64,000 bases of DNA from Limnomonas spitsbergensis (lineage: Eukaryota > Chlorophyta > Chlorophyceae > Chlamydomonadales): the NCBI GenBank assembly GCA_037349105.1, contig JAYJMM010000118.1, positions 2,913,501 to 2,977,500 on the forward strand. The letters are read 5' to 3'. Of this stretch, positions 45,701-54,349 are shown piece by piece (the first letter of the stretch is position 1; every line of letters starts with the position of its first letter). The notes under the pieces are model-generated. The model did no database searches, had not been told where the DNA came from, and saw only the letters and a program-made list of their open reading frames with translations. Made by a program: the position numbers and the translations under genes.

Positions 45701-48700
45701 GTTCTTAACCGCTTTTCCTCCAGGGCTATGGAAGCGAGGAGGAAGATTATGCGGCGCAAGCTAGTATTGAGCACGAAGAGGACAAGCACCAGGAGGAGGA
45801 TAAGGAGGAAGACGAAGTCAGCATCGATTATGAAGAGGATGAGGAGAAGGAGGAAGAGAAGGAGGAAGAAAGCATCGACTATGAAGAGGATCAACAAAAG
45901 GAAGAGAAGCTGGAGACGGCCAGCATCGATTATGAGGAGGATGAACCGGAGCCCGAGGCCAGCATTGAGTATGAAGAGGCGGATGAGGAGGAGCGGGGCC
46001 GGACGCTAACCCCTGAGGCCTCAGCCTCCGAGCCTGCTGTTTCAGAGCTCATGTCTGCTGGCGGCGGCGGCGGCGGTACGACGGCCGGCAGCGTCAGTAT
46101 GGAGCATGGCATGACGGCGGCGGCAGGTGCTGGGTCTGGGACACGGGGAGAGATACGGAGCTTTGCGGTGTCAGTCGAGGCGTCCATTGCGAGCGACGTC
46201 AGCGGTTACTCGTTGGAGTTTGCGGAGGGCTCCGGCTCGGCTGGGGAGCCTGCCACTGGTACATCTTCAGCTTCCCTGGGTGAGCCATGGCAGGGTCTGG
46301 CAACCATTTCCGCCCTAACCCGAGCACCCCCACCCCAAAAGACTCTGTCACCTCTTGTAAAATACCAGTGGGGTGCTCAGGAGAGCAAAGGTCAAGTGCT
46401 GGCAAATCGTCAGTTCTGTTTTTCTTATCTACCGGTACAGGTACAACAAAATGTATATTATGAGCTCTCAGAAGCAGCTTGCACACCGTCTGCCTGCTCA
46501 CACTAACAGAGCGCAACAGGTTTTCCCTCGACTCCTGCTCTCCAGGAGGGTGATGCTGCTTTATTTCCCCCTTCCCAGTGCTCCCTTTATCTTTACCCAC
46601 GCTTCTGCTACTCCTCGCAGGTGCCACTGCTCTTGCTTCAGCCGCCGCTGACCGCAGCGGGGCCGCTCCTGAGGATGCAGGCGGTTACACAGATGACTTC
46701 CAGCACACCATGAGTGCCGCAGATCTGGAGGCCGGCAGGCTGTCATCAGGACTGGTTGCTGGTGGTGCGGGACAGGCTGCAATACACGGCGTGGGGCAGG
46801 CCCCGCTGGCGGGTGTCGGGCAGCAGGATGCTGGTCTGGCGGAGGAGGCAGAGGAGGTAGAGGACGAGGTGGCGGGCAGCATCGATTACTCTGTGGAGGA
46901 GGACCTCGCCTCTGGATCTGATGGGGGGGGAGATTCAGAGCAGCGGGGCGATGCAGCAGCTGCTGCCGCCTCGACCTCGGATGCTGTGTTGGCTGCAACC
47001 GCTGCTGCTGTTGCAACATCTGGAGCAGCAACAGCAGCAACAGCTGCAACAGCGGGCGGCAGGAGCTCCCTGGCGGCCATCGCCGCGGCAGAGGAGCTGA
47101 TGTCAAAATCGGGAGGGTGGCGTGAGGAGGTGCTTCTGGATGCGTCAGATCTGGGAGGCTCAGATCTCGCAGATCCAACAGATCGGGGACCAGATCTGCC
47201 AGATCCGGGCTCCGGCGCTTCCGCCCCGTCACAGCAAGCGGTCCTGGACGAGTTGGCATCCAAGGAGCCTGTCACAGCCTCTACACTGTCAGAGCCAGAA
47301 GAGAAGGATAGGGAGGAAGAAAGGGAGGAGGAGGAGGAGGAAGAGGAGGAGGAAATCGAGGATCTTGGGCTTGAGGTGCACTTGAGCAGCGAGAGTTTTG
47401 AGCTGGAGACTGCAAGCCCGGCAGCCAATGCTGATGCTGATGCGGCTGGAGCTGCTCAGTTGTCGAGGGCAGGCCTGGCTGATTCTGCAGCCATGTCATA
47501 CAGTGCGAGCTTTGAGGCCGATGAGGCGGTGAGGCGCAGCTCCCTGGGGCCCGCCACAGGGGTCACCCCGGGTCCTGCGGCCGGTGTCGCTCCTGGTCCT
47601 GCTGCAGGGCCTACCAAGCCTGTGGAGGTGGAGGACCAAGAGGAGGACCAAGAGGAGGAGGAGCAGGATTACGATGACAGCGATGAGCTGCTGGCGGTGG
47701 CGGCAGCCTTCGAAACCGGTGAGAAAATAAGAGCTTCGGCCTGAGGTATCCCTGAACCATGAGTGTGTCTAGCAAAATTTGTAAGAAGATACATGTTCCC
47801 TCTGAACGCGCCACTCATCTTTCAAATCTGACTCTACTGGGTCCTTAAACACACGCTCAATCCTTTAGTGTCCAAAAGCCCTCTTCCCCTCATAATTTGT
47901 GTCGCTGTCTCTCCTGCTGCCCAGGCGGCAGCGAAGACTTTGATGTGGAGGACCAGACCGGCTACCTGGACGAAGTACTGAGCAGCGGAGAGGAGCTGGC
48001 ACAGTATAACATCGTACTGCCGGCAGAAGCTTCCTCCCCGGGCGGAAAAGAGGCCGGCGGCCCAACCCTGTCTCCACGTGCCTCAGCGGTGCCGCAACCT
48101 TCGGATGCTGATGCCGCCAGTGCTGCAGAGGACCCTGCTGCTACTGCTGCTGCGGAGGGCCCTGCTGCTGCTGCTGCTACTGCACATGGAAGCACACCTG
48201 CTAAAGCTCCGGAATCTGATGCTGATGAGGTGGAGGTGGAGGAGGACTATGATGAGGAGATCTTTGAGGAGGGTGGCGAGGAGGAAGAAGAAGAGCAGAT
48301 GTTGCTCCCGGGTGTGCAGCGGGGCAGCCCGCCCGCAGCAGCAGCAACAGCATCAGCTGCTGAGGTGGCCCATGTGATAACGGGTGATGCAGGCGCGGCA
48401 GCTACTTCGCCCCCATTGGTCGAGGGTGCCTTTGTGCGGGAGATTCAGCGGCTGTATGACGACGGGGAGATAACCGCCGCACATGCAGCCGCTGATAAGG
48501 GAGAGTTCGAAACGGAGATTGAGGGACTGTTCAAGTGCGTTAAAAGAGCTTTGCACGACCGGACTTGGGCCTCTTCCCTCCTTCATATAATCATTTTGTT
48601 CCCTTTGTCCCTGGTCTCCCCCTTCTCAAATATTGGTTGCTCAGCACACCCATTCCCCAGGAACATTTCACCCCCCTGGCGCCACTTACCTGCTTCAAAT

Positions 48701-51700
48701 GTTTCTGGAGCCTTTATCTGCGACAAAATCTTCATCAGAAGTTCCGTATTTATATTTGCCTGCGCTCATCCCCTACAAATAACCGCTTTCAGAGCACGAA
48801 GGCAGGCATGTCGCCGTGCACTGCCTGCCCTGGCATGCATTCAACCTCCCCCCTCACCAGCCTAGCCCCCACTTGCCCCCTCCTTAGGACCCCCGCAAGT
48901 GACGTCTCTGCTGGAGGTAGCACCAGCAAGCTGGAGCAACTGCTTAGAGACCACCAGCTGGGCTCGGGGGACCTTGCCCGCTTTGAGGCGGACAGGGGGC
49001 AGGAGCAGCTGTCGAGATCTAGCTCTGGATCGGCAGAGGGGCATCTTCCAGAAAAAGAGGAGAAGGAGGAGAGTCCTGCTGTGATGGACGCTCCGCCTGT
49101 CTCTGCTCTAGTCCCTGCTGCAGCTCCGGCCCCTGCTGCCCCTCCTCCTGTTCGAGTCCGGGTGTCCTCTGATGGCGGTGATGAAGGGGACTATTCAATT
49201 GAGTTCGATGATGATGACATCAGCATCGGGTACGTTGGGGCAGGCCTGTCCTAGGGGTAGGGCAACAGCAGAGGGAGGGGGGCAGCAGAATCCAACTGGG
49301 GGCGGATCTAGGTTTGGCGATTACGAGATGGCGGGGACAGGGATGACGGCGAATGAGGGTCCAAGGTTGTCCATCACCGGGGTCGTTGGCAAGGGTGGCT
49401 CACCGGGATGGAGTGTGTGGGACACATTGGCTGCTTCATTTCTTGAGGATACTGTCTTGATGGCTTCTGGTTGGGCCTGTCTCGGACCTGCCCTGTGGCC
49501 TCATCACGTTTGAGGCACCTGGCTTGACTATGATGCTTTTTTCGTCATATGAATTTGAGCAGGGATGACCTGGAGGTGGAGGAGCATGAGGAGGCTGCGC
49601 CTCAGTCGCGCGTTGACAGCGTCACGGATGCCTTGCTTAAGGACCTGATCCAGGACTCTGTGGAGGTGGGTGGCTGTATGTATGTGGAAGGAAGGATGCC
49701 TTCATGTCAGGGGCAGCATGATGTCTTCTGTTTCTCTATCTTCACCCCTTAACGCAACCTGACCCTAGTCCTCCCAACCCTATCCTTATCCCCACAGACC
49801 ATGGTTGAGGTGGTGGGTTGTGAAGGCATCCCGCACACCTCCACGCTAGCTTGTGAGGAGGCAGATGCCTTAGCGGGGATGCTCCGAGACCAGCAGCAGG
49901 GATTTGGCATCCCGCCCTCTGCGGATCTCAGAGCCAGCTCGCCCCCGATGAAACGCTCCAGTTCTGGAGGCAGCATGCAGGTATGCCCTAGAAACATCAG
50001 GCTGGTGAAAGGAGGGCGAGTGTTTTCGATGTCCTCCATCTTTCTTGTGTGACCCATACTTGCTTAATATGTGTGGACAGATGCTACCTGAGGTGTGGAT
50101 TGACTGAACCATTCGTTTTGACTGTAACCAAGGGTCAGGGTTCAGCATTGATCTCGGACGACACTCAGCTTCACCCCGTTTTGTGTGCCTGGTGGTATTC
50201 CTCTCTGCAGGTGTGTGCATGCAAACACTCCAGGCACTTAAGACACTTCACAGCTATTTAAATCTTTTTAAAGCAATGCCCCGCTGCTGGCTTGTGGATG
50301 GTGCAGGAGATGGATGCTGCCGGAGCCGCCTCCGTGGCTGCGAATCCCTCCCCGCACTTTGCGCTCAGCAACCTGCCGCCTCTGAGGGGACAGCTTCGCC
50401 ATTACCCTCAAGTAAGGGCAGAGGATCACTGCAACATTTCGCCATGAGAAACAATCCAACAATTTGAGTGCATTCTGCGTGTTGAACGATTTGTCGTCGC
50501 CAGGATCTGTGAAGTGGTCAGGTTCCTTGTGGGGCTGGTGTCTAATGCTCTGTTACTGTGCCACAAGCGACACGCGCATAAGATGACCCTGACCAGAACC
50601 TGAACTTGTATTCCATGCAGACATGGTTTGGACTATTTACTTCTTACCAGACTTCTGTTCAATTTCCTTGTCTAACCAAGATTCCTGAACCGTTAGACCT
50701 GACCTCTATTGAACTCATCCCCCCCTGGCATCAGGTGGCAGCGGATGACAGCAGCAGTAGCAGCAGCAGTGCCGGCCATAGCCTGGGAGATGAGGACCTG
50801 GGCTGGGGTGAAGAGGGCGAGCTCGGGGATTACGCAATTGACCTCTCCTCCATGGTGGTGCCCTTGGTGAGACAAGGGAGCTGGAGGGATCCAAATCCAG
50901 ACAGGCTGGATCCAGATCTAGAGACTGGCTTGCCGATATGCTTGGATCTATTGTACTTGGATCTGTTTCAGGCCAGAAGTGTCCCAGGCAGCAGCTGGTG
51001 CCAGGTGGTAGAGCTGCATGTGATTATGCTACACTGCTACAGTCACCAGATTTAACGCCATTTTGAATTTGAATTTGCAAACTTGAATGTGCAGCGTGAG
51101 CAGGAGGTGATTGCAAAGGAGGCAGCCCCCAATGTGACCACCACAGAGGAGTACGTCTCAGCTTATGTGGACAGTGTTGTCAACATCTTCCTGGCCGAAG
51201 GGGACATGCCACAGGTCAGGACCTGAAGCAGCAGCAGCAGTGGACGGGGTGTTTGGGGGGCTGCATTGGGGAGTGGAGGCGTGCCAGGCAATTGGTCGAT
51301 TTGCCAAACTGTCTATTTTATATCGAATGTGGGCAATGGGTGCATAGCTACCCCCTGGTGGAATAGGACATGTGGCAGGTTGGTACCCGGCAGGGGATGC
51401 CACTCTCCGGGGTGACTGAGGGAATAGGTAGGATTATAGGCTGCGTCACATATCCTGCCTGTCTTGTATTGAATATTGCCATATGGGTGATATGGCGTGT
51501 CTTCATCCTGTTCAGCATCTGCCAGACAGAGAGGGGCATGACACACAGCAGGGCGACAATGCGACATACAAAAGGAGTACATCAGCATTTTGTGTGAGAA
51601 GGAGGGGCAGCATAGGCCGTCAGATACCTCCTGAGTCCCCATTTCAGCCCATATCCTTTTATCAGTTTGCCGTGACAGTAATCCATCCCCTGACACCCTT

Positions 51701-54349
51701 TAGTCCCCAGCAAAGCCACAGTAATCTGATTCAATCGTCCCTTTAACCCTGTCACTCCCTCGTCACCCTTTTCTTCGCCCAGGTGCTGCTTCCAGGCCAG
51801 GAGCCCCTGAGTCTGGAAGGCTACCTGAGCCTAGAGCGTGCCCAGGGCGGTGCCGGCACCTTGATGGCGGGTGGGGACGATGCTGAGGACCCAGCAGACC
51901 ATCAGCAGCTGACGGGGCCTGCCTCAGAGGCGCAGGTGGGCTGAAAGCTTGGGATGGAAAGTGTGGCGGAGGGGCACTTATAAGTGACCATGATTCGTAC
52001 GGTGACTTGTTTGATGTGGAAGGAGGGAGCTCCTTGCCCTGGGTGCAGAAGCGTGCAGCACACATGTCAAGTTCTCAAGTACGCGTGCTGCATGACTGCT
52101 TTCATCTGCTGCAAGACTATTTCGAAGAGTGATGATGGCGGACACTGATGTGTGAATAGTATGACTGACTAAGTCTTGGGCGCAGGTCATTGCCAACAAG
52201 GCGCTGTACGACGCAGTCAATGAGGCGCTCATCACCGTGTACCGCGAGGCCAACAGGGTGCAGGTACGGAGTGAAGCAGTCCGTTTGGAAAATTGTGCGG
52301 TACAATATGAAGGGAGATATGTTGGCCGTTCATGAGGGGGCGAGTGCAAAAATATACCCCGGGGATCTTTTGGTGTCTTTCCATTTTTTTGAACCCTTCG
52401 CTCTTCTTTAGGGTTGTTTTCTTTCGAGTGCGAACAACCATCGGCGTGTCAATGCGATAACACACTGTCTGCATTAACTTTTTCTGCCGCAGGCAGGTAC
52501 CGAACTCGCGACATCCATTTGGTCAGTATCGTCGGTCCTAGGCTATAAGCGACAGACACCCGTACGGTATTAGTCACGGGCGATTATGTTGGGTGGGTGG
52601 CGGGCGAGAGGTGTCATCGCCGCGCGGCCCAAAAGCTTTTCGAATACATATCGCCTACATCCGACGCTGGTTGCAAAAGAATTGCATTGCTAATGCGCTG
52701 CTTATGATCGATGGCGCACGTGCGGCAGAACACTTCGTAGCAACCCACCCCGGTGCTTTTTGGCCGCGCGGCGATGACACCTCTCGCCCGCCACCCCCCC
52801 ATCGTGATCTAACGCCGTATTGGTGTCAGTCGCTTACAGCCTCGCACCGACGATACTGAAGCTGAGGTCGCGAGTTCGATACCTGCCGGTGGCAGAAAAA
52901 GTTGTTGCATACCGTGCGTTATCGCACTGACACGCCGATGGTTGTTCGCACCCGAAAGAAAACAACCCTGAAAAAGAGCGAAGGTTCAAGAAAAGTAAAG
53001 ACACCAAAAGAAACCCGGGGAAGGTGGCAAAGATTCCCACCTTTTTTTTACTCACTTTTTTTTCCTAGGCACACTTTTTTTACAGTCTCCTATAAAGGAG
53101 ATCCCTTATAAAAACTACACCCAACTAGGGCGTGGGGGTAGGCTGTACTGTAGCTCAAGTGTAGCTCAAGGGCACAAAAGTTAACAGTGCTAGCCAGGCA
53201 GAGGCGGTGAGAATCCTTCACAGTATTCTCTCACATAATCTGATGTCCAAGTGGAAATCTGATGCTTTGTATGTGTGACATGCAAGACAAACGTGTGACA
53301 TACATGGTAAACGTTTGACTTCCCACATCAATCGTTTGTTTTGTCTGCAGACCTTGCCTTGGGTGCGTCGTGGCCAGCTGTTGCGCCCGTTGCCATCCCC
53401 AGAGATGTTGCAACAGCGAGTGTTGCAGCAAGTGCTGACCTGGAATAAGGTCAGGGTCGCAGCTGAGCTGGACGTCGAGAAGATCCTGCCCCTGGATGCA
53501 GGTCAGATGATGTGGGGGTCAATTGACTTGATTGTAGTTTCGGGTCAAACAAAACTACTCAAACGGCTGGAACACAGCTTTGGGTTCAGAAAGTGTTATC
53601 ATGTGTTTGATGCAAGGCAGTGTCTGCGGCTCTGCGCAATTCAGCCTGCAGGGTGCTAAGCCAATTTGGCATTGGAAAGTAGACTCAACTAGAAATATAT
53701 CTCAGATGGTCGGTTGGTAAGTACAGGAGCCTCTTTTTCAATGACAGCTCCAGGAACTAATCAACATGCTGGGTCATTAGGAGCTGTTGACCACCAAACA
53801 TCTTCACATCATCCTCAAATGTTTCGTTTACAACCGCAGCCGAGGAGGAGCGGACTTGGGCTGACACCGCCGATGAGGAGGCCGAGGTCAAACTGGAGGT
53901 GGCTGAGCTCATCTGGGACGAGATGCTCTCAGAGCTAGCACAGGTGAGAGAGGCTGGAGTGAGCAAGAACGGACAACAGAATGTAGGAGGGGCCAAGAGG
54001 TAGCTGTATGCCCGAATCACAGTATTCAAGAAGCTGTCTGAAGGCGGAGATGTCAGCATTCCACAGAAACAGCAGAAGCTGACCGGACACCTGTTAATCG
54101 TTCTTCCGATCTGGATTCATAATATGTTCGATTTATTGTCACTTGCTGGTGCACGGTTGTCCATGCCAGTCAGCGTGATGGGACCTACTCGTTTGAATGA
54201 CCTCCCTATGAATCACCTTGGTGCTGCGTGTGTGTGTGCAGGAGCTTGTCTCCATGGACCGAAAAGCTCAGAGGAAGCGTAGCATCATCGGGAGCACATC
54301 CATAGGCAGCCGGAGCAGTGGCGGTGGCGGGACGGTGCTCAGCATTTGA
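23566..54349 (+). CDS. Giant coiled-coil/low-complexity protein with C-terminal DUF4378-like (TRM/CEP350-type) domain, about 52 exons
   Basis: Exons 4-52 join with GT-AG borders and consistent phases without a stop. With the three less certain first exons the product is about 4,420 residues. Order of parts: an acidic/aromatic N-terminal block, Lys/Glu/Arg-rich coiled coils (exons 4-8), long disordered Ala/Pro/Gly/Gln linkers, more coiled coils (exons 22-23, 26-27, 30-33), an acidic region with many SIDYEE-type motifs (exons 32-42), and a C-terminal domain in exons 47-52. Its pattern (LYDAVNEAL, then LPW, KILPLDA, TWAD, then ELIWDEMLSELAQELV) fits DUF4378 and the TRM M2 motif. In plants TRM proteins, and in animals CEP350, bind TON1/FOP-type partners at microtubule arrays and centrosomes, so a basal-body or cytoskeletal scaffold is inferred. 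Exon coordinates are given in the seven segment entries. The start at 23566 is tentative. Confidence 0.8.
25123..28542 (+). other. Giant gene segment 2: exons 4-10 (coiled coils)
   Basis: Exons: 25123-25284, 25723-25857, 26108-26473, 26925-27074, 27284-27406, 27681-27985 and 28386-28542. All are phase 0 except the 9/10 junction (phase 2). Exon 5 is nearly all Lys/Glu/Ala (IKQEKEVERQVKEEKTKAKA). Exon 6 has a long basic helix (IIKERRRREEEAQRAKAES) and HREKHLADWTSGQADWRDG. Exon 8 is VYMERKRVETERRLREDREE. These are long charged single helices or coiled coils of the kind found in centrosomal scaffolds. Confidence 0.85.
29004..34551 (+). other. Giant gene segment 3: exons 11-19 (disordered linkers)
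   Basis: Exons: 29004-29170, 29662-29742, 30039-30483, 30700-31077, 31370-31533, 31733-31831, 32233-32362, 32902-33234 and 33841-34551. Exon 13 is poly-Gln then poly-Ala (ALAAAAAAAAAAAAAP). Exon 18 carries imperfect units AERYSRQGEATER / SAERDNRQCETAEW. Exon 19 (237 codons) is Arg/Ser/Pro-rich with repeated RLLLLSNRAV, ALLLLPPDGRV and ALLLMPLNEAA, three similar Leu-rich patches. No catalytic domain seen. Confidence 0.82.
31289..31330 (-). repeat. Decayed retrotransposon-tail remnant in an intron
   Basis: CCTGGCCCTTTCAAAAAAGGC followed by TTGGCTGGATGCGTAG resembles the minus-strand family tail (CTGGGCCCTGCTCAAAAAGGCTC then GCGTGGGCGCC). It also resembles the sequence at 23359-23400. It lies in the intron between exons 14 and 15 of the giant gene. 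Confidence 0.35.
34961..41725 (+). other. Giant gene segment 4: exons 20-31
   Basis: Exons: 34961-35335, 35766-35863, 36051-36213, 36965-37132, 37416-37979, 38203-38490, 38739-38894, 39238-39583, 39761-40006, 40355-40582, 41182-41339 and 41557-41725. Exon 20 has no early ATG and ends in GLNEPAYYEAMEEEQQRRR. Exons 22-23 form a coiled coil (EAEQLINARIIAEHQQANK). Exon 24 has NYSEEGFDEEE and two copies of IGTASMAT followed by SSSTL. Exon 25 has LSYSGGFEA and SYSASFVAE. Exon 28 has GYTEDFEES. Exons 30-31 are heptad-like (SAELETQRQRLTVALQEKKK). Confidence 0.83.
41994..46279 (+). other. Giant gene segment 5: exons 32-39 (acidic motif array)
   Basis: Exons: 41994-42421, 42714-43000, 43222-43723, 43957-44067, 44299-44364, 44700-44861, 45243-45392 and 45724-46279. 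Exon 34 has LYSEEFDTAG and SYSGDAFEEG. Exon 37 has GSIEYEEE. Exon 38 has ISIDYSH. Exon 39 has five close copies: ASIEHEED, VSIDYEED, ESIDYEED, ASIDYEED and ASIEYEEA. It then reads SGYSLEFAEG. Exon 33 is a coiled coil (ALELQRIKEETILKNEMQTY) followed by poly-Gln and poly-Ala. Confidence 0.85.
46621..50866 (+). other. Giant gene segment 6: exons 40-46
   Basis: Exons: 46621-47718 (366 codons, the largest), 47925-48534, 48888-49229, 49563-49665, 49798-49980, 50307-50411 and 50735-50866. Motifs: GGYTDDFQ, GSIDYSVEED, ESFELETA and SYSASFEADE in exon 40; GSEDFDVED and EDYDEEIFEE in exon 41; DYSIEFDDDDISIG in exon 42; DYAIDLSS in exon 46. Exon 40 also has a run of about ten Glu and several SDL/PDL repeats. 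Exon 43 ends VDSVTDALLKDLIQDSVE, an amphipathic helix. Confidence 0.84.
51095..54349 (+). other. Giant gene segment 7: exons 47-52, DUF4378-like C-terminus
   Basis: Exons: 51095-51214, 51783-51935, 52186-52263, 53351-53501, 53840-53943 and 54242-54349 (TGA 54347-54349). Order: EEYVSAYVDSVVNIFLAEGDM, split by an acidic linker from ANKALYDAVNEALITVYREAN, then LPWVRRGQLLRPLPSPEML, VLTWNKVRVAAELDVEKILP, ADTADEEAEVKLEVAELIW, DEMLSELAQELVSM and a basic/Ser/Gly end. Spacing and key residues match the DUF4378 pattern (Y-L near the start, L-x-D-x-V-N-E-A-L, P-W, then W-A-D and a final acidic amphipathic helix like TRM motif M2). Recognition is from memory of the family. Confidence 0.75.
52362..53107. 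mobile_element. Second palindromic inverted-dimer element, in intron 49 of the giant gene
   Basis: The arms at about 52362-52636 and 52757-53038 are inverted copies of one another and homologous to the arms of the element at 3439-4820. The centre is about 120 bp. The right end carries motif X (about 53050-53107, CTAGGCACAC, ACAGTCTCC, GGAGATCCC). The left end lacks it. tRNA-like segments occur in both arms (about 52493-52565 minus, 52822-52890 plus), with A-box- and B-box-like blocks. It lies between splice donor 52264 and acceptor 53350, so the giant gene's primary transcript would contain a hairpin of roughly 275 bp. Confidence 0.78.

Noticed and set aside
48565..48887. N-terminal part of the open frame leading into exon 42
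   Set aside because: Lies between donor 48535 and acceptor 48887; the phase shows it is intron.
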